Source: Planctomycetaceae bacterium
Lineage (GTDB): Bacteria > Planctomycetota > Planctomycetia > Pirellulales > Pirellulaceae
Assembly (NCBI GenBank): GCA_020638995.1
Contig: JACKHM010000001.1
Coordinates: 3,410,001 to 3,474,000, forward strand
Length of the DNA stretch: 64,000 bases
Reading direction: 5' to 3'
Shown here: positions 19,601 through 26,811 of the stretch, piece by piece
Numbering within the stretch: the first letter of the stretch is position 1
Layout of the letters: each line of letters opens with the position of its first letter
Program-made: the position numbers and the translations under genes
Notes under the pieces: generated by a model
Database searches by the model: none
What the model was told of the DNA's origin: nothing
The model's input: the letters and a program-made list of their open reading frames with translations, nothing else

Positions 19601-21495
19601 GGCAACGCGGAATGCGGTTGGCGGCCAGCGATCCAGCGATTGCGGATCAGTTCCATAAGCTGCAGCAAGTCTCTCGGCAACTTGCGAAACTGGCACTCGC
19701 GACGCCGGACAAGCAGCTGGATTTGTGGCGAGGTCGCGTGCGTGACTTGACCAACGAGAAAGAACGACTCGAGGCGGAACTCAGCCAACAAAGCGCCGCC
19801 TTCCGTGCGGCCCAGCAGGAGATCACCTTTGCCCAACTTCTTGTCGCGCTGCCCGTCGACACTGTGCTGGTAGACTACCTGGAGTACGGCGAAGATGAAC
19901 GAAGACTGATCGCATTCGTCGTGCGACATGCGGAGAACGAAGCGGATCGCGTGACGCTGTTCGACCTGGGACCTGTTGCTCCGATCAGTGAAGCGATCGA
20001 TACCTGGCGGCAGACGTTTGGGATGTCGCCCGGGGGAAGGCAAGCTGGTCAAACCTTGAGAGAGAAGATCTGGAATCCACTTGTTTCCACGATCGGCGAC
20101 GCGAAAACCGTGCTTGTTTCCACCGACGGTGTCATGGGTCGGTTGCCCCTTGGCGCAATTCCCGGCAAGGATTCCGGCAAATACTTGTTGGAGGATCATC
20201 GCCTGGCCATGCTGCCGGTGCCGCAGTTGCTTCCGGCGCTGGTGAATGACCTGGGGCGTAGAAATCTCCAGAAGGCCATGCTGCTGATGGGCAACGTCGA
20301 TTACGACGACCAGTCGGATAACGCGTCTGAGGCGGAGGGAGAGGCTGATCAGTGGGACGGCTTGCTACGTGGTTTGGCGGTCCGTAGCGGTGGCGAGCGA
20401 TTTCGGCACCTGCCCCAGACGGAAGGCGAAATCGCGACGATTGAGAGGTTGTTACGACGAACTTCGCCCCGCATCCGTGATGATCATCTTGTAACGCTCA
20501 GCGAAGCCACGGCTACTGAAGTCAGGTTCCGCGAGGCCGCACCGCAATGCTACTTCCTGCACCTGGCAACGCACGGCTTCTTTGCCGCACCTGACAAAGA
20601 ATCTGCGTTCTCCCAAGATGCTGTCGCCAAATTCTCACGATATTTACATGTGCTTGAATCATCTTCGTTCACGGAAGACACGCCTCCGCTGATCGGCATC
20701 GGCGCGGTACTGAAACGGCAGAATGACGGCACGATCCTGGTCGTTCAGATCGTGCCAGAAGGGGCGGCTGGCGCAGATGGACGATTGCAACCTGGTGATG
20801 CGATCATCGCTGTTGGGCAACGCATGGGGGAATTCGTCGATCTGTCTGATCGAACATTAGCTCAGGCCCTACAGCTAATTCGCGGTGCCGCTGGGTCAGT
20901 CGTCCGCTTGAATGTCAAACCGACAGGGAGTGAAGAACCTGTGGTTTACGAATTGACTCGCAAGTTGATCCCAGGCCAGACGACGAGTGTCGGCGAGCGC
21001 GCTCCGCAAACTCGCAACAAACTACGTGCTATTGGGTACGATCCTGCTCTACTCTCCGGTTTGGCATTTTCCGGTGCCAATGGCGAGCCGGAGCCAGACA
21101 AGGACGATGGAATTCTCACCGCGCAGGAAATTGCCTTTTTGCCATTGGAAGGTGTGCGACTGGTCATGTTGTCGGCGTGCGAGACGGGTTTGGGCGAGTC
21201 GGCTGGTGGCGAAGGGTTACTTGGTATCCAACGCGCGTTTCAAGTTTCAGGTGCCCAGACCACCGTGGCCAGCTTCTGGCAAGTCAACGATTTGGCAACA
21301 CGCGTCCTAATGGAACGCTTCTATCGCAGCTTGTGGGTTAACAAGATGGGAAAACTCGATGCATTGCGCGAAGCACAGTTGTTTATTCTGAACAACCCTG
21401 ACGTCGTACGCGGAGCTAATCCCGCGACCGACGACAACCCACGTACCTCGCCCGAATTCTGGGGCGCGTTCTCACTCTCAGGCGACTGGCGGTAA
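16618..21495 (+). CDS. Secreted TPR-CHAT protease-like protein with a PDZ domain inside the CHAT domain (1625 aa)
   Basis: Start at 16618 with AGGGGA upstream. Signal peptide ~1-22. Residues ~40-100 carry the shared head motif (RVAERDQLWADAQQLAAEGK). Irregular TPRs follow, then eleven exact 42-residue TPR units (18067-19452), a coiled coil, and a CHAT domain with His1319 (HLATHGFF) and Cys1521 (LSACETGLGE). Between them, residues ~1356-1447 form a PDZ domain of the tail-specific protease (Prc/CtpA) type: PLIGIGAVLKRQNDGTILVV, then RLQPGDAIIAVGQ and ALQLIRGAAGSVVRLNV. The catalytic residues lie about 200 positions apart instead of about 80. The two flanking genes encode an unknown secreted protein and, further on, a PPC-like protein and a caspase-like protease in the same direction. 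Likely an exported protease with substrate-tail recognition. Confidence 0.93.
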   Translation: MRLCSHGLVLLMLFGARQSSTGQEATPPSTSAPTPTVDPQRVAERDQLWADAQQLAAEGKHKPAIAKGEAALVLERELFGDQSVDVTGILQWLASEYLATQQMEKAVGNANQYLSLCRAVYGKDTWQAVSARFFADYIRRLSKIAPEQRRTMLEIESEFGTLYGQQNYIEAAEKLKALLVHERDVLGADHPYFANTHWNLADCYESAQRHEEAEPHYAAAAEIRRECLHAQDTSVVDAMWRLGRVRVLLNKHKEAIEPFREARKLFLAADRKTDAAWMSSWLGSAYGGLNDNETAAAAFRQSLDDFRAIADPSGEAIQLKHLADLDGSVDLKQECDALWKLAEELRAGARWSEAATAGERMLAIERAWLDADAAVIVESIQWLAEVYQQAGAWDEALDKRAAAVAWYEVHRGADHWETIDARLALEDTTLRRGLTEPHRQALAKADRLNAELIRDDREGRYAAAMEAAQRARELRQEVLGEKHPSYAESLNNLAGLYALMADYARAEPLYHQAMEIRKEVLGEKHPDYASSLNNLASLYEYMGDYARAEPLYHQAMEIRKEVLGEKHPDYATSLNNLAMLYESMSDYSRAEPLLRQVLKITKEVLGEKHPDYATSLNNQAVLYHAMGDYSRAEPLLRQALELRKQVLGEKHPRYATSLNNLAASYDAMGDYARAEPLYHQAMEIRKEVLGEKHPDYATSLNGLGLLYVRMGDYARAELLYRQVLEIRKKGLGEKHPSYAESLNNLAGLYALMADYARAEPLYRQAMEIRKEVPGEKHPDYATSLSSLASLYEYMGDYARAEPLYHQAMEIRKEVLGEKHPDYASSLNNLGLLYKSMSDYSRAEPLYHQAMEIRKEVLGEKHPDYATSLNNQAALYHAMGDYSRAEPLLRQALELRKEVLGEKHPDYATSLNNLAVLYASMGYYARAEPPFRQAVQVTRVHLEDSALVLSERQQLAMGQMQRYQLDSYINLVRAAEDYAGMLFNEVLAWKGATLVRQRGMRLAASDPAIADQFHKLQQVSRQLAKLALATPDKQLDLWRGRVRDLTNEKERLEAELSQQSAAFRAAQQEITFAQLLVALPVDTVLVDYLEYGEDERRLIAFVVRHAENEADRVTLFDLGPVAPISEAIDTWRQTFGMSPGGRQAGQTLREKIWNPLVSTIGDAKTVLVSTDGVMGRLPLGAIPGKDSGKYLLEDHRLAMLPVPQLLPALVNDLGRRNLQKAMLLMGNVDYDDQSDNASEAEGEADQWDGLLRGLAVRSGGERFRHLPQTEGEIATIERLLRRTSPRIRDDHLVTLSEATATEVRFREAAPQCYFLHLATHGFFAAPDKESAFSQDAVAKFSRYLHVLESSSFTEDTPPLIGIGAVLKRQNDGTILVVQIVPEGAAGADGRLQPGDAIIAVGQRMGEFVDLSDRTLAQALQLIRGAAGSVVRLNVKPTGSEEPVVYELTRKLIPGQTTSVGERAPQTRNKLRAIGYDPALLSGLAFSGANGEPEPDKDDGILTAQEIAFLPLEGVRLVMLSACETGLGESAGGEGLLGIQRAFQVSGAQTTVASFWQVNDLATRVLMERFYRSLWVNKMGKLDALREAQLFILNNPDVVRGANPATDDNPRTSPEFWGAFSLSGDWR
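18067..19452 (+). repeat. Eleven tandem 126-bp TPR-coding units
   Basis: Eleven units of exactly 126 bp each encode 42 residues (consensus DYATSLNNLA.LY.MGDY then ARAEPLY.QA.EIRKEVLGE). Units 1-4 match units 7-10 more closely than their neighbours: units 1 and 7 share ALMADYARAEPLY, 2 and 8 share EYMGDYARAEPLY, 3 and 9 share SMSDYSRAEPL, and 4 and 10 share YHAMGDYSRAEPLLRQALEL. This points to duplication of a 756-bp block of six units. Confidence 0.93.
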
Positions 21496-21500
21496 CGCTC

Positions 21501-22010
21501 ATGAATCACCAAACATCCGTCTCGAAAAACAGTGGACTCAACAGCATGCAGACAGGGATCTTCGTGTTGTTGTTGAATGTGTCTGCGATGATAGTTGTTC
21601 AAGCGCAACCCCCGGATCCCGATCGAACACCGATCGTCCAGGAAATTACTCCGTCGATCATCCCAAGGGATCCGGTTCCGAAAGCGGTCGAGCCCGAGCG
21701 GCTGAATCGACAGGAACTGCCCGAGAAAATGCGCCGCTCCGTGAAGCCGCTGCTCGAACCGTTTCGTCAACGCTGGTTTCCTCCGATCGACAAACTTCGG
21801 TGGCGACCGCCGACCGAACTCGCTTCTTACGTGATGGCTGAAAGAGCTGACGAGTCGTTCACGTTTCGTACGGAGGGCAAAGCGGATTTTTTAGTACAGA
21901 GTTCCTCGCATGGCACGTCCGCGGCTTGCGCCGTTGGCTCACAGTCGAGGCGACAGAGTGACGTTTGGCAGATACCGGAACAGCGAAAACTTGTTCCGGT
22001 CGACTTCTAG
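21501..22010 (+). CDS. Unknown secreted or membrane-anchored protein (169 aa)
   Basis: Starts 5 bp after the TPR-CHAT stop, so it is translationally close to it; neither this ATG nor the one at 21546 (MQTGIFVLLLNVSA) has a strong ribosome-binding site, and coupling is likely. A hydrophobic segment at residues ~16-35 would be a signal peptide or anchor. The mature part is Pro/Arg-rich (RWFPPIDKLRWRPPTELA) and ends in a Ser/Gln-rich tail. No known domain. Its position between CHAT and PPC-like genes suggests it belongs to the same exported set. Confidence 0.5.
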   Translation: MNHQTSVSKNSGLNSMQTGIFVLLLNVSAMIVVQAQPPDPDRTPIVQEITPSIIPRDPVPKAVEPERLNRQELPEKMRRSVKPLLEPFRQRWFPPIDKLRWRPPTELASYVMAERADESFTFRTEGKADFLVQSSSHGTSAACAVGSQSRRQSDVWQIPEQRKLVPVDF

Positions 22011-22072
22011 AAGAACTGTTTTTTGGATGCATCTGGGTTGCGATTCTCATACTAAGAAGTAAGGAGTTTATG

Positions 22073-22861
22073 ATGTCGAAGAAAATGTTTAACTGGTCTT
22101 TATGGGGCGCGACCGGGGCTATGATCCTGGCCGCCATGGTTTCGCTCCCCGCACGCGCGGACGACGCTCCGGCCAAGCCGGATGCCGAGTTGAATTCGGC
22201 AGATGCGACAGCCAGCATGTCGGTTGCCATCCAAGCAGCGCAGCTTGCGTTGGAGGGCGAGCGACGTCATTCGCCGATGCTGCTGTTGGCAGCGGCCGAA
22301 TTGGCCGGTGAAATCAAACTGGGAACGCGCGCGGTCGCTGCAGTGCGAAGCGAGACCTCGGGCCAGGACGACGACAAGGGCGCTCCGTTGCCTGAGTTGG
22401 AACCGAAGGCGCTTGTCATGCGCGCCATAGAACACTGTGGCGACAACGAGGCGCTCAAGTCCAGCATCGAATCGCTCGGGGCTCGACTGCTGTCGGGCGA
22501 ACGCGGCATCGTTTATCGCCAGGGGAAGGACCTGCCCAAGCGTAAGATCGGCGACACGACGTTCGTCATTGTGAACGTCAAGTCCGATCATCAGCGGCTG
22601 GACCCAGGGATTGAGTACACAGCGAGAAACGTCATCTTCGAAGCGAAGAAGAAGGCCCAAGTCGTGGTAGTGGGAGATGGTGACGGGGATCTTGATCTTT
22701 GGGTGTACGATGAGAATTCGGGAGGGATGATCGGTAAGGATACCGATACGACGAGCGTCTGCGAAGTGATTTGGGCACCCATCTACGAGGGCCCCTTCCG
22801 CATTGTGGTTAAGAATGTCGGCAGTACGTGGGAGAGATTCTACGTACTGGCCAATTGGTAG
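22073..22861 (+). CDS. Secreted protein with C-terminal PPC-like domain (262 aa)
   Basis: Start at 22073 with AAGGAG and a 6-nt spacer; the upstream in-frame start at 21965 has no site. Signal peptide ~1-30 (WGATGAMILAAMVSLPARA). Residues ~35-165 are a helical, charged region with no recognised domain. The C-terminal ~95 residues repeat the motif of the 16032 protein: VVVGDGDGDLDLWVYDENSG, GKDTDTTSVCEV, then FRIVVKNVG. It probably presents this beta domain in the periplasm or at the cell surface. It is followed by a hairpin terminator and then a caspase-like gene. Confidence 0.75.
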   Translation: MSKKMFNWSLWGATGAMILAAMVSLPARADDAPAKPDAELNSADATASMSVAIQAAQLALEGERRHSPMLLLAAAELAGEIKLGTRAVAAVRSETSGQDDDKGAPLPELEPKALVMRAIEHCGDNEALKSSIESLGARLLSGERGIVYRQGKDLPKRKIGDTTFVIVNVKSDHQRLDPGIEYTARNVIFEAKKKAQVVVVGDGDGDLDLWVYDENSGGMIGKDTDTTSVCEVIWAPIYEGPFRIVVKNVGSTWERFYVLANW

Positions 22862-22881
22862 AACTCTAGTTCGTTGAACGG

Positions 22882-22922
22882 CGGCCCGCGGTCATTGACG
22901 ACCGCGGGCCGTGTTCGTTTTA
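22882..22922 (+). terminator. Rho-independent terminator or attenuator before the caspase-like gene
   Basis: CGGCCCGCGGTC (22882-22893) and GACCGCGGGCCG (22900-22911) form a perfect 12-bp stem with a 6-nt loop, followed by GTGTTCGTTTTA. It starts 20 bp after the PPC-like stop and ends 27 bp before the next start, so it may reduce read-through into the caspase-like gene. Confidence 0.75.
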
Positions 22923-22949
22923 TGGCCTCTCCCGAAGGAGGAGCGATAA

Positions 22950-25175
22950 GTGTCTACGCATCGATTCCTGTGCCGCGTGCTGGCTGTGATATTTATAGTT
23001 GCGGTGGGATTGCACGACGAATCTCGGTCGGCAGACGCTGTTCTTCACACTCGCCATGCATTACTAATCGGTTGCTCGGACTACTTGCACGTCAAGAGCT
23101 TGCACTTCGGTCCGGTCAACGACGTGAAAGTCGTCCGCCGCTTGCTGCAAGAACGCTTTCACTTTTCCCCGGCGAATGTCACGACGCTACTCCATGAAAA
23201 CCAGCAGCAACTCCGCCCCTATCGAGCGAATATCATCCGAGAAATGGAGAGCCTCGTAGCACGTGTCGCGCATGGCGACGATGTCGTTATCCTGCTGGCC
23301 GGACACGGCAGCCAAGTGCCTGACGATAATCCTGGCGATCACCAAGATCCAGAACCGGATGGCAAGGACGAAGTGTTTCTCCCAGAAGACGTCACAGAAT
23401 GGAATGCCGATCACGTCGTCGGGGGAATTACTGACGATAACATTCGGGACTGGCTAGATCAGATACGAAGCAAAGGCGCGTTTGTGTTGTTCCTTGCGGA
23501 TACCTGCCATGCGGGCACCATTGCGCGTGGCCCCGAGGACGAATCGGAAACGGTCCAGTCACGACACTTGCCACCCGAACTGTTCACGCCCCCCGCCGAA
23601 CTGCAAGTGGTTCGGGGCAGCGCCGTCCCCCAATCGCGAGACGCGGATTCCCCTCTCGGAGTGCGAATCGCTAGTCCGCCCGATTCCGAGCTGTCAGTCG
23701 AGCCGGTCGGCGGCATCGTTGCAGTGTACGCGGTGCCCGCGAATCTGCCGGAATTGCAACACGCGATGCCTCCACCGCAGGGCAAGGGCCTGTCGAGTAT
23801 TCACGGTCGCCTTACGTTCGCCTTGAGCGAAGTGCTGTTTCAATCGGCGCGGCCGCTCAGCTACCGCGAGTTGGGTCAGCAGATCGCGTGGAAGTATCAA
23901 CAGTGGGGATGGCAACCCTATTGCTTGATCGAGGGCACGGAGTTGGATCGCGAAGTACTCGGTAAACGCGATTGGTCGGATCGTTCGCGGATCACCCTGA
24001 CACAGTCAAGGGACAACTCGCTGCTAGTTAGCGCTGGGCTCGTGCATGGCGTCACCCTTAACTCGGTTCTCGCCGTATACCCACCGGCGAACGCAACAGA
24101 CACAAACTCGCTCCGCGGCTACGTCAAGGTGACGGCTGCTGATTTGCTGACGGCAACGGTTGTTCCTACGGCGTTTGGTGATGAAGACGAGTTGGCGCGA
24201 GACGCGTTCCCGCTGCCCGGACGATGTGAGCTGGTACACGGCGATTTCGGTGATCTGAAGATTGCGGTGAAGGTGAAGGCGTTCCCAGATGATTTGGCAG
24301 CGATGGCGGTGCCGCCGTTGTATCCCGCCAGTGCCAAGACCGTCGGCGAAGTTCGCGAGACGGTCGGCGAACTCGCCGCATTGCCATTCTCGTTGCTGCG
24401 ACTCGCGGAAGAGGACGAAGGAGCGGATGTCTTCGTACTCGTGTCCGATCAGAATGTATATCTTTGCCGGACCGGAATTGATTTGCTGGCCGCACTGCAA
24501 GCGAGGGAACACATCTTTGGCCCCTATCCCATCGAAGAGCAGTTACTGCATCAACTGCAACGCGAACTCCACTCGATCGCACAAGGATTAAATCTGCGCC
24601 AGCTTGCCCAACCGACTTTCGGGAACCCGAACGTCGGCTCGCGGCTGAGTTTGGCGTTGGAGAAACAGCGGGCTGACTCGCGACCGTGGATACCAATTAC
24701 GGACGCCTCTGCGGCAACTTTTATGGACGGCGATCGGCTGGGAGTTCAGTTGTCAAACGCTGGTCCGTTCCCGATCGATGCCACGTTGTTCTATCAAGAT
24801 TCGGCCTTCAAACGTCAGGTGTTTTCCCCAACTGGCGAGCCGAATGGAGCCTTTGAAGTCTTGCCGGGGCAAACTCGCGCGGTCGAAATCAATATCAACG
24901 ACCAGACGACGGGACTGGAAGACATACTGGTATTCGCCGTCACTCGTACACCAGATGTGGCCCAACGAATCGATTTTCAGTTCTTGCTACACCCTGGTTT
25001 AGAACCGGCCAAGCTCCGCAGTGACGCTGGAGTCGCGGCCCATCCGATCGAACGCTTGCTCCAAGGTGCCGTCTACGGGACGCAGCGAGGCGAGCCGGAA
25101 CCGCACGACTTCGCCGCACTTTCTATCGAGCGAATTTCGATCCGCGTGGCCAAGAAACCGCAAAGTCAACAGTAA
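22950..25175 (+). CDS. Secreted caspase-like (peptidase C14) protein, 741 aa
   Basis: GTG start at 22950, supported by AAGGAGGAG 6 nt upstream. Signal peptide ~1-28 (VLAVIFIVAVGLHDESRSAD). Caspase-fold domain ~32-300: His119 in LLAGHGSQ and Cys186 in LADTCHAGT, with an acidic loop (DDNPGDHQDPEPDGKDE) after the His. An ~80-residue Pro-rich insertion follows the Cys block. The C-terminal half has the same beta domain as the 13515 protein (FMDGDRLGVQLSNAGPFPID). The two proteins align from end to end, so they are paralogues in divergent positions. Likely an exported cysteine endopeptidase paired with the CHAT and PPC-like proteins upstream. Confidence 0.88.
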   Translation: MSTHRFLCRVLAVIFIVAVGLHDESRSADAVLHTRHALLIGCSDYLHVKSLHFGPVNDVKVVRRLLQERFHFSPANVTTLLHENQQQLRPYRANIIREMESLVARVAHGDDVVILLAGHGSQVPDDNPGDHQDPEPDGKDEVFLPEDVTEWNADHVVGGITDDNIRDWLDQIRSKGAFVLFLADTCHAGTIARGPEDESETVQSRHLPPELFTPPAELQVVRGSAVPQSRDADSPLGVRIASPPDSELSVEPVGGIVAVYAVPANLPELQHAMPPPQGKGLSSIHGRLTFALSEVLFQSARPLSYRELGQQIAWKYQQWGWQPYCLIEGTELDREVLGKRDWSDRSRITLTQSRDNSLLVSAGLVHGVTLNSVLAVYPPANATDTNSLRGYVKVTAADLLTATVVPTAFGDEDELARDAFPLPGRCELVHGDFGDLKIAVKVKAFPDDLAAMAVPPLYPASAKTVGEVRETVGELAALPFSLLRLAEEDEGADVFVLVSDQNVYLCRTGIDLLAALQAREHIFGPYPIEEQLLHQLQRELHSIAQGLNLRQLAQPTFGNPNVGSRLSLALEKQRADSRPWIPITDASAATFMDGDRLGVQLSNAGPFPIDATLFYQDSAFKRQVFSPTGEPNGAFEVLPGQTRAVEININDQTTGLEDILVFAVTRTPDVAQRIDFQFLLHPGLEPAKLRSDAGVAAHPIERLLQGAVYGTQRGEPEPHDFAALSIERISIRVAKKPQSQQ

Positions 25176-25618
25176 CCCAAACCTTAAGTTCGTGCTGAGC
25201 CCATTCGATCGCTCCTAGCCTTTGCGTTGACGGGATTCTCTTTGCCTTCGAAAGGCCTTAGCCTTAGGTCGATCTCACTAGTTTCCGCATCGCCAGCCGC
25301 TCACGAGATCGCTATCTGGCGGTGCAGAAGTAGCGTTGCGATTCAAGCACAGGAGACGTCGCCTTCGCACGACTCATTCAGTTGGCGATGACCTCGAAGC
25401 ACGCGGAGAGCGAAGTCACTCTCTCCGACAAGTGGTGCTTATCGCCACCACGCATTCCTCTTTGCCGACGTACTTTCGATTTCTCGCAATTGCCAAAAGA
25501 ATCACCCACTTAACTTTTTTGGCCGAGACCGTCTTGCTGGTTGAAGTCGCAAACGCAGTGAGCCGTCGCCCGTCTCAGCGGTTCATGGTATCGGCAACAG
25601 AAATCCAATGAGACGCCC
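25176..25618. other. Intergenic gap (443 bp)
   Basis: No convincing gene. It marks the change from the protease cluster to accessory DNA. It should contain the end of the caspase-like transcript and the promoter of the small gene at 25619. I found no strong hairpin, RNA gene or repeat in it. Confidence 0.4.
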
Positions 25619-25843
25619 ATGACAGGAGAAACACCGTTGTCCAAATCCCTACGCGGGAAAAGGCTCAAAGAGATTCGTCAGTGGGCCGCATCGTATCTCA
25701 AGATGCGGAAAATCCAGTCGCTTCATGTCGAAGACTTCCTCACGCTTGCATCGCGTGAGGAAGGCACCACTCGTCTTATGACGAAGACAAAGTGCCGTAA
25801 AGCGGCTAACCGCTGGCTCTCTCAACAGGTACAGCAGGCATAG
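25619..25843 (+). CDS. Small protein, single-unit member of a new local family (74 aa)
   Basis: Basic, helical, no signal peptide, start without a clear ribosome-binding site. Residues ~17-68 (core IRQWAASYLKMRKIQSLHVE, then KTKCRKAANRWL) align without large gaps to both halves of the protein at 26055-26432. The 3' flanks of the two genes also share near-identical blocks, which supports real duplicated genes rather than chance frames. The Lys/Arg-rich end and helical character would suit nucleic-acid binding, but this is inference; no known family is recognised. Confidence 0.6.
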   Translation: MTGETPLSKSLRGKRLKEIRQWAASYLKMRKIQSLHVEDFLTLASREEGTTRLMTKTKCRKAANRWLSQQVQQA

Positions 25844-25881
25844 CGCGTCCAGCTCTAGCGCTCCCTGCAATCTGTCGGCCG

Positions 25882-25925
25882 ACTGAATCAGATTCGGAGC
25901 GTGGCCCCCAGGCTTGGCGTCAGAA
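25882..25925 (+). repeat. 3'-flank repeat, copy 1
   Basis: ACTGAATCAGATTCGGAGC (25882-25900) and GCTTGGCGTCAGAA (25912-25925) recur in the same order and spacing after the second small gene (26473-26491 and 26500-26513). Each copy begins 38-40 bp after its gene's stop. Confidence 0.85.
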
Positions 25926-25943
25926 CTGGGTTTTCCCTTTTTT
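25907..25943 (+). terminator. Possible terminator of the 25619 gene
   Basis: CCCAG (25907-25911) can pair with CTGGG (25926-25930), followed by TTTTCCCTTTTTT. The stem is short but the T-run is strong. Confidence 0.4.
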
Positions 25944-26054
25944 ACACTGATTGGCAAGAGGACGAGGAGCTTAAACGAGACGCAAAGTAGCGTCTGGGGC
26001 TTCCAACAAACGTCGATCAGCAAACTTGTTTCAATTTTCACAAGAGGAAATGAG

Positions 26055-26432
26055 ATGCACATGAATCGCACCTTTTTGTGGGAAGCGAAGCGGTTGGCCC
26101 ATGACTGGGCTTCCGATTACATGGACGCGCAAGAGGTTCCCGATTCGGTCTCCGCCGACGAGTTCGTTGAACCCGCCTTTAGTGGCGGCAAGACGAACGG
26201 GACCGTGAAACGCGTCGCGGCGCAGTTCCGGAACCAGGCATACGAACGTGCCGTAAGGTTCTGGACAGCCAGCTATCGGGAACAACGCAAACTCCGATCC
26301 GTCACCGTGGATGAACTCCTCGCCCTTGCTGGGCAACAGCGAGGAACGAATCCCGGTATCACGAAGACCAAGCTGCGGAAGGCAGCCAGCCGAATTGTCG
26401 CTGGTGCCTTTTCGCGTGCTTCGTTGGCGTGA
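26055..26432 (+). CDS. Two-unit member of the same new small-protein family (125 aa)
   Basis: Start at 26055 (MHMNRTFLWEAKRLAH), with GAGGA just upstream; a longer in-frame start at 25914 lies within the repeated flank and is unlikely. The protein contains two copies of one ~50-residue unit: residues ~9-57 (RLAHDWASDYMDAQEVPDSV, then SADEF, KTNGTVKRVAAQF) and ~63-115 (RAVRFWTASYREQRKLRSVT, then VDELL, KTKLRKAASRIV). The second copy is closest to the 74-aa protein at 25619. Shared positions are a Trp, a Tyr, the SV/DE turn and a basic K-x-K helix. No signal peptide, no known domain. DNA- or RNA-binding is possible. Confidence 0.68.
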   Translation: MHMNRTFLWEAKRLAHDWASDYMDAQEVPDSVSADEFVEPAFSGGKTNGTVKRVAAQFRNQAYERAVRFWTASYREQRKLRSVTVDELLALAGQQRGTNPGITKTKLRKAASRIVAGAFSRASLA

Positions 26433-26608
26433 CGCGGATCGGCGCTTCGCAGCCGCTTTCGGTTCCCCGGCAACTGAATCAGATTCGGAGCACTGCCACG
26501 CTTGGCGTCAGAAGTTGGCAAACGAGATCATCAGGAAACAGCCGCACGAACCGACGGACACACAGCTCTCGGTTCGTGCGGAAGCGTTTCGCCTACACCG
26601 AACATATC
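26433..26608. repeat. 3'-flank repeat copy 2 and a 13-bp hairpin
   Basis: Contains the second copy of the flank repeat (26473-26513) and then a perfect 13-bp inverted repeat, CCGCACGAACCGA (26542-26554) with TCGGTTCGTGCGG (26569-26581), around a 14-nt loop. No T-run follows on either strand, so it may be a processing or protein-binding element. It ends 27 bp before the tmRNA-like RNA. Confidence 0.7.
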
Positions 26609-26743
26609 GGGGGCGAATGGTATCGATTGCTGCCCAAAGTGGCATACACGAGATCACAGTATCTCACCTGGAAAAAGGCCTACAACAGTGCCAGGGTATG
26701 CCAGCAAGCAGACAACACTTGGGTTCGAATCCCAACGCCTCCA
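26609..26743 (+). ncRNA. tmRNA-like structured RNA without a tag reading frame (~135 nt)
   Basis: GGGGGCG (26609-26615) pairs with CGCCTCC (26736-26742) as an acceptor stem with one G-T pair, followed by A at the discriminator position. The T-arm is perfect: TTGGG, loop TTCGAAT, CCCAA (26719-26735). The 5' part AATGGTATCGATTGC matches the tmRNA D-domain pattern (UGG-N-N-UCGA). GGCATAC (26641-26647) pairs with GTATGCC (26696-26702) like tmRNA helix P2, and inside it two hairpins (GAGAT/ATCTC and CCTGG/CCAGG) complete a three-way junction. Normal tmRNA is ~350 nt and has a tag frame and pseudoknots; none is visible here, and CCA is not encoded. It could be a deleted ssrA copy, an ssrA-derived island end, or a new tRNA-like RNA. 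Confidence 0.5.
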
Positions 26744-26811
26744 CTCATCGCGCCACACGGCTTTCGCGAGCTCCTTGATCGTATTCATCTCATGCACTAC
26801 GTCGACGAGCC

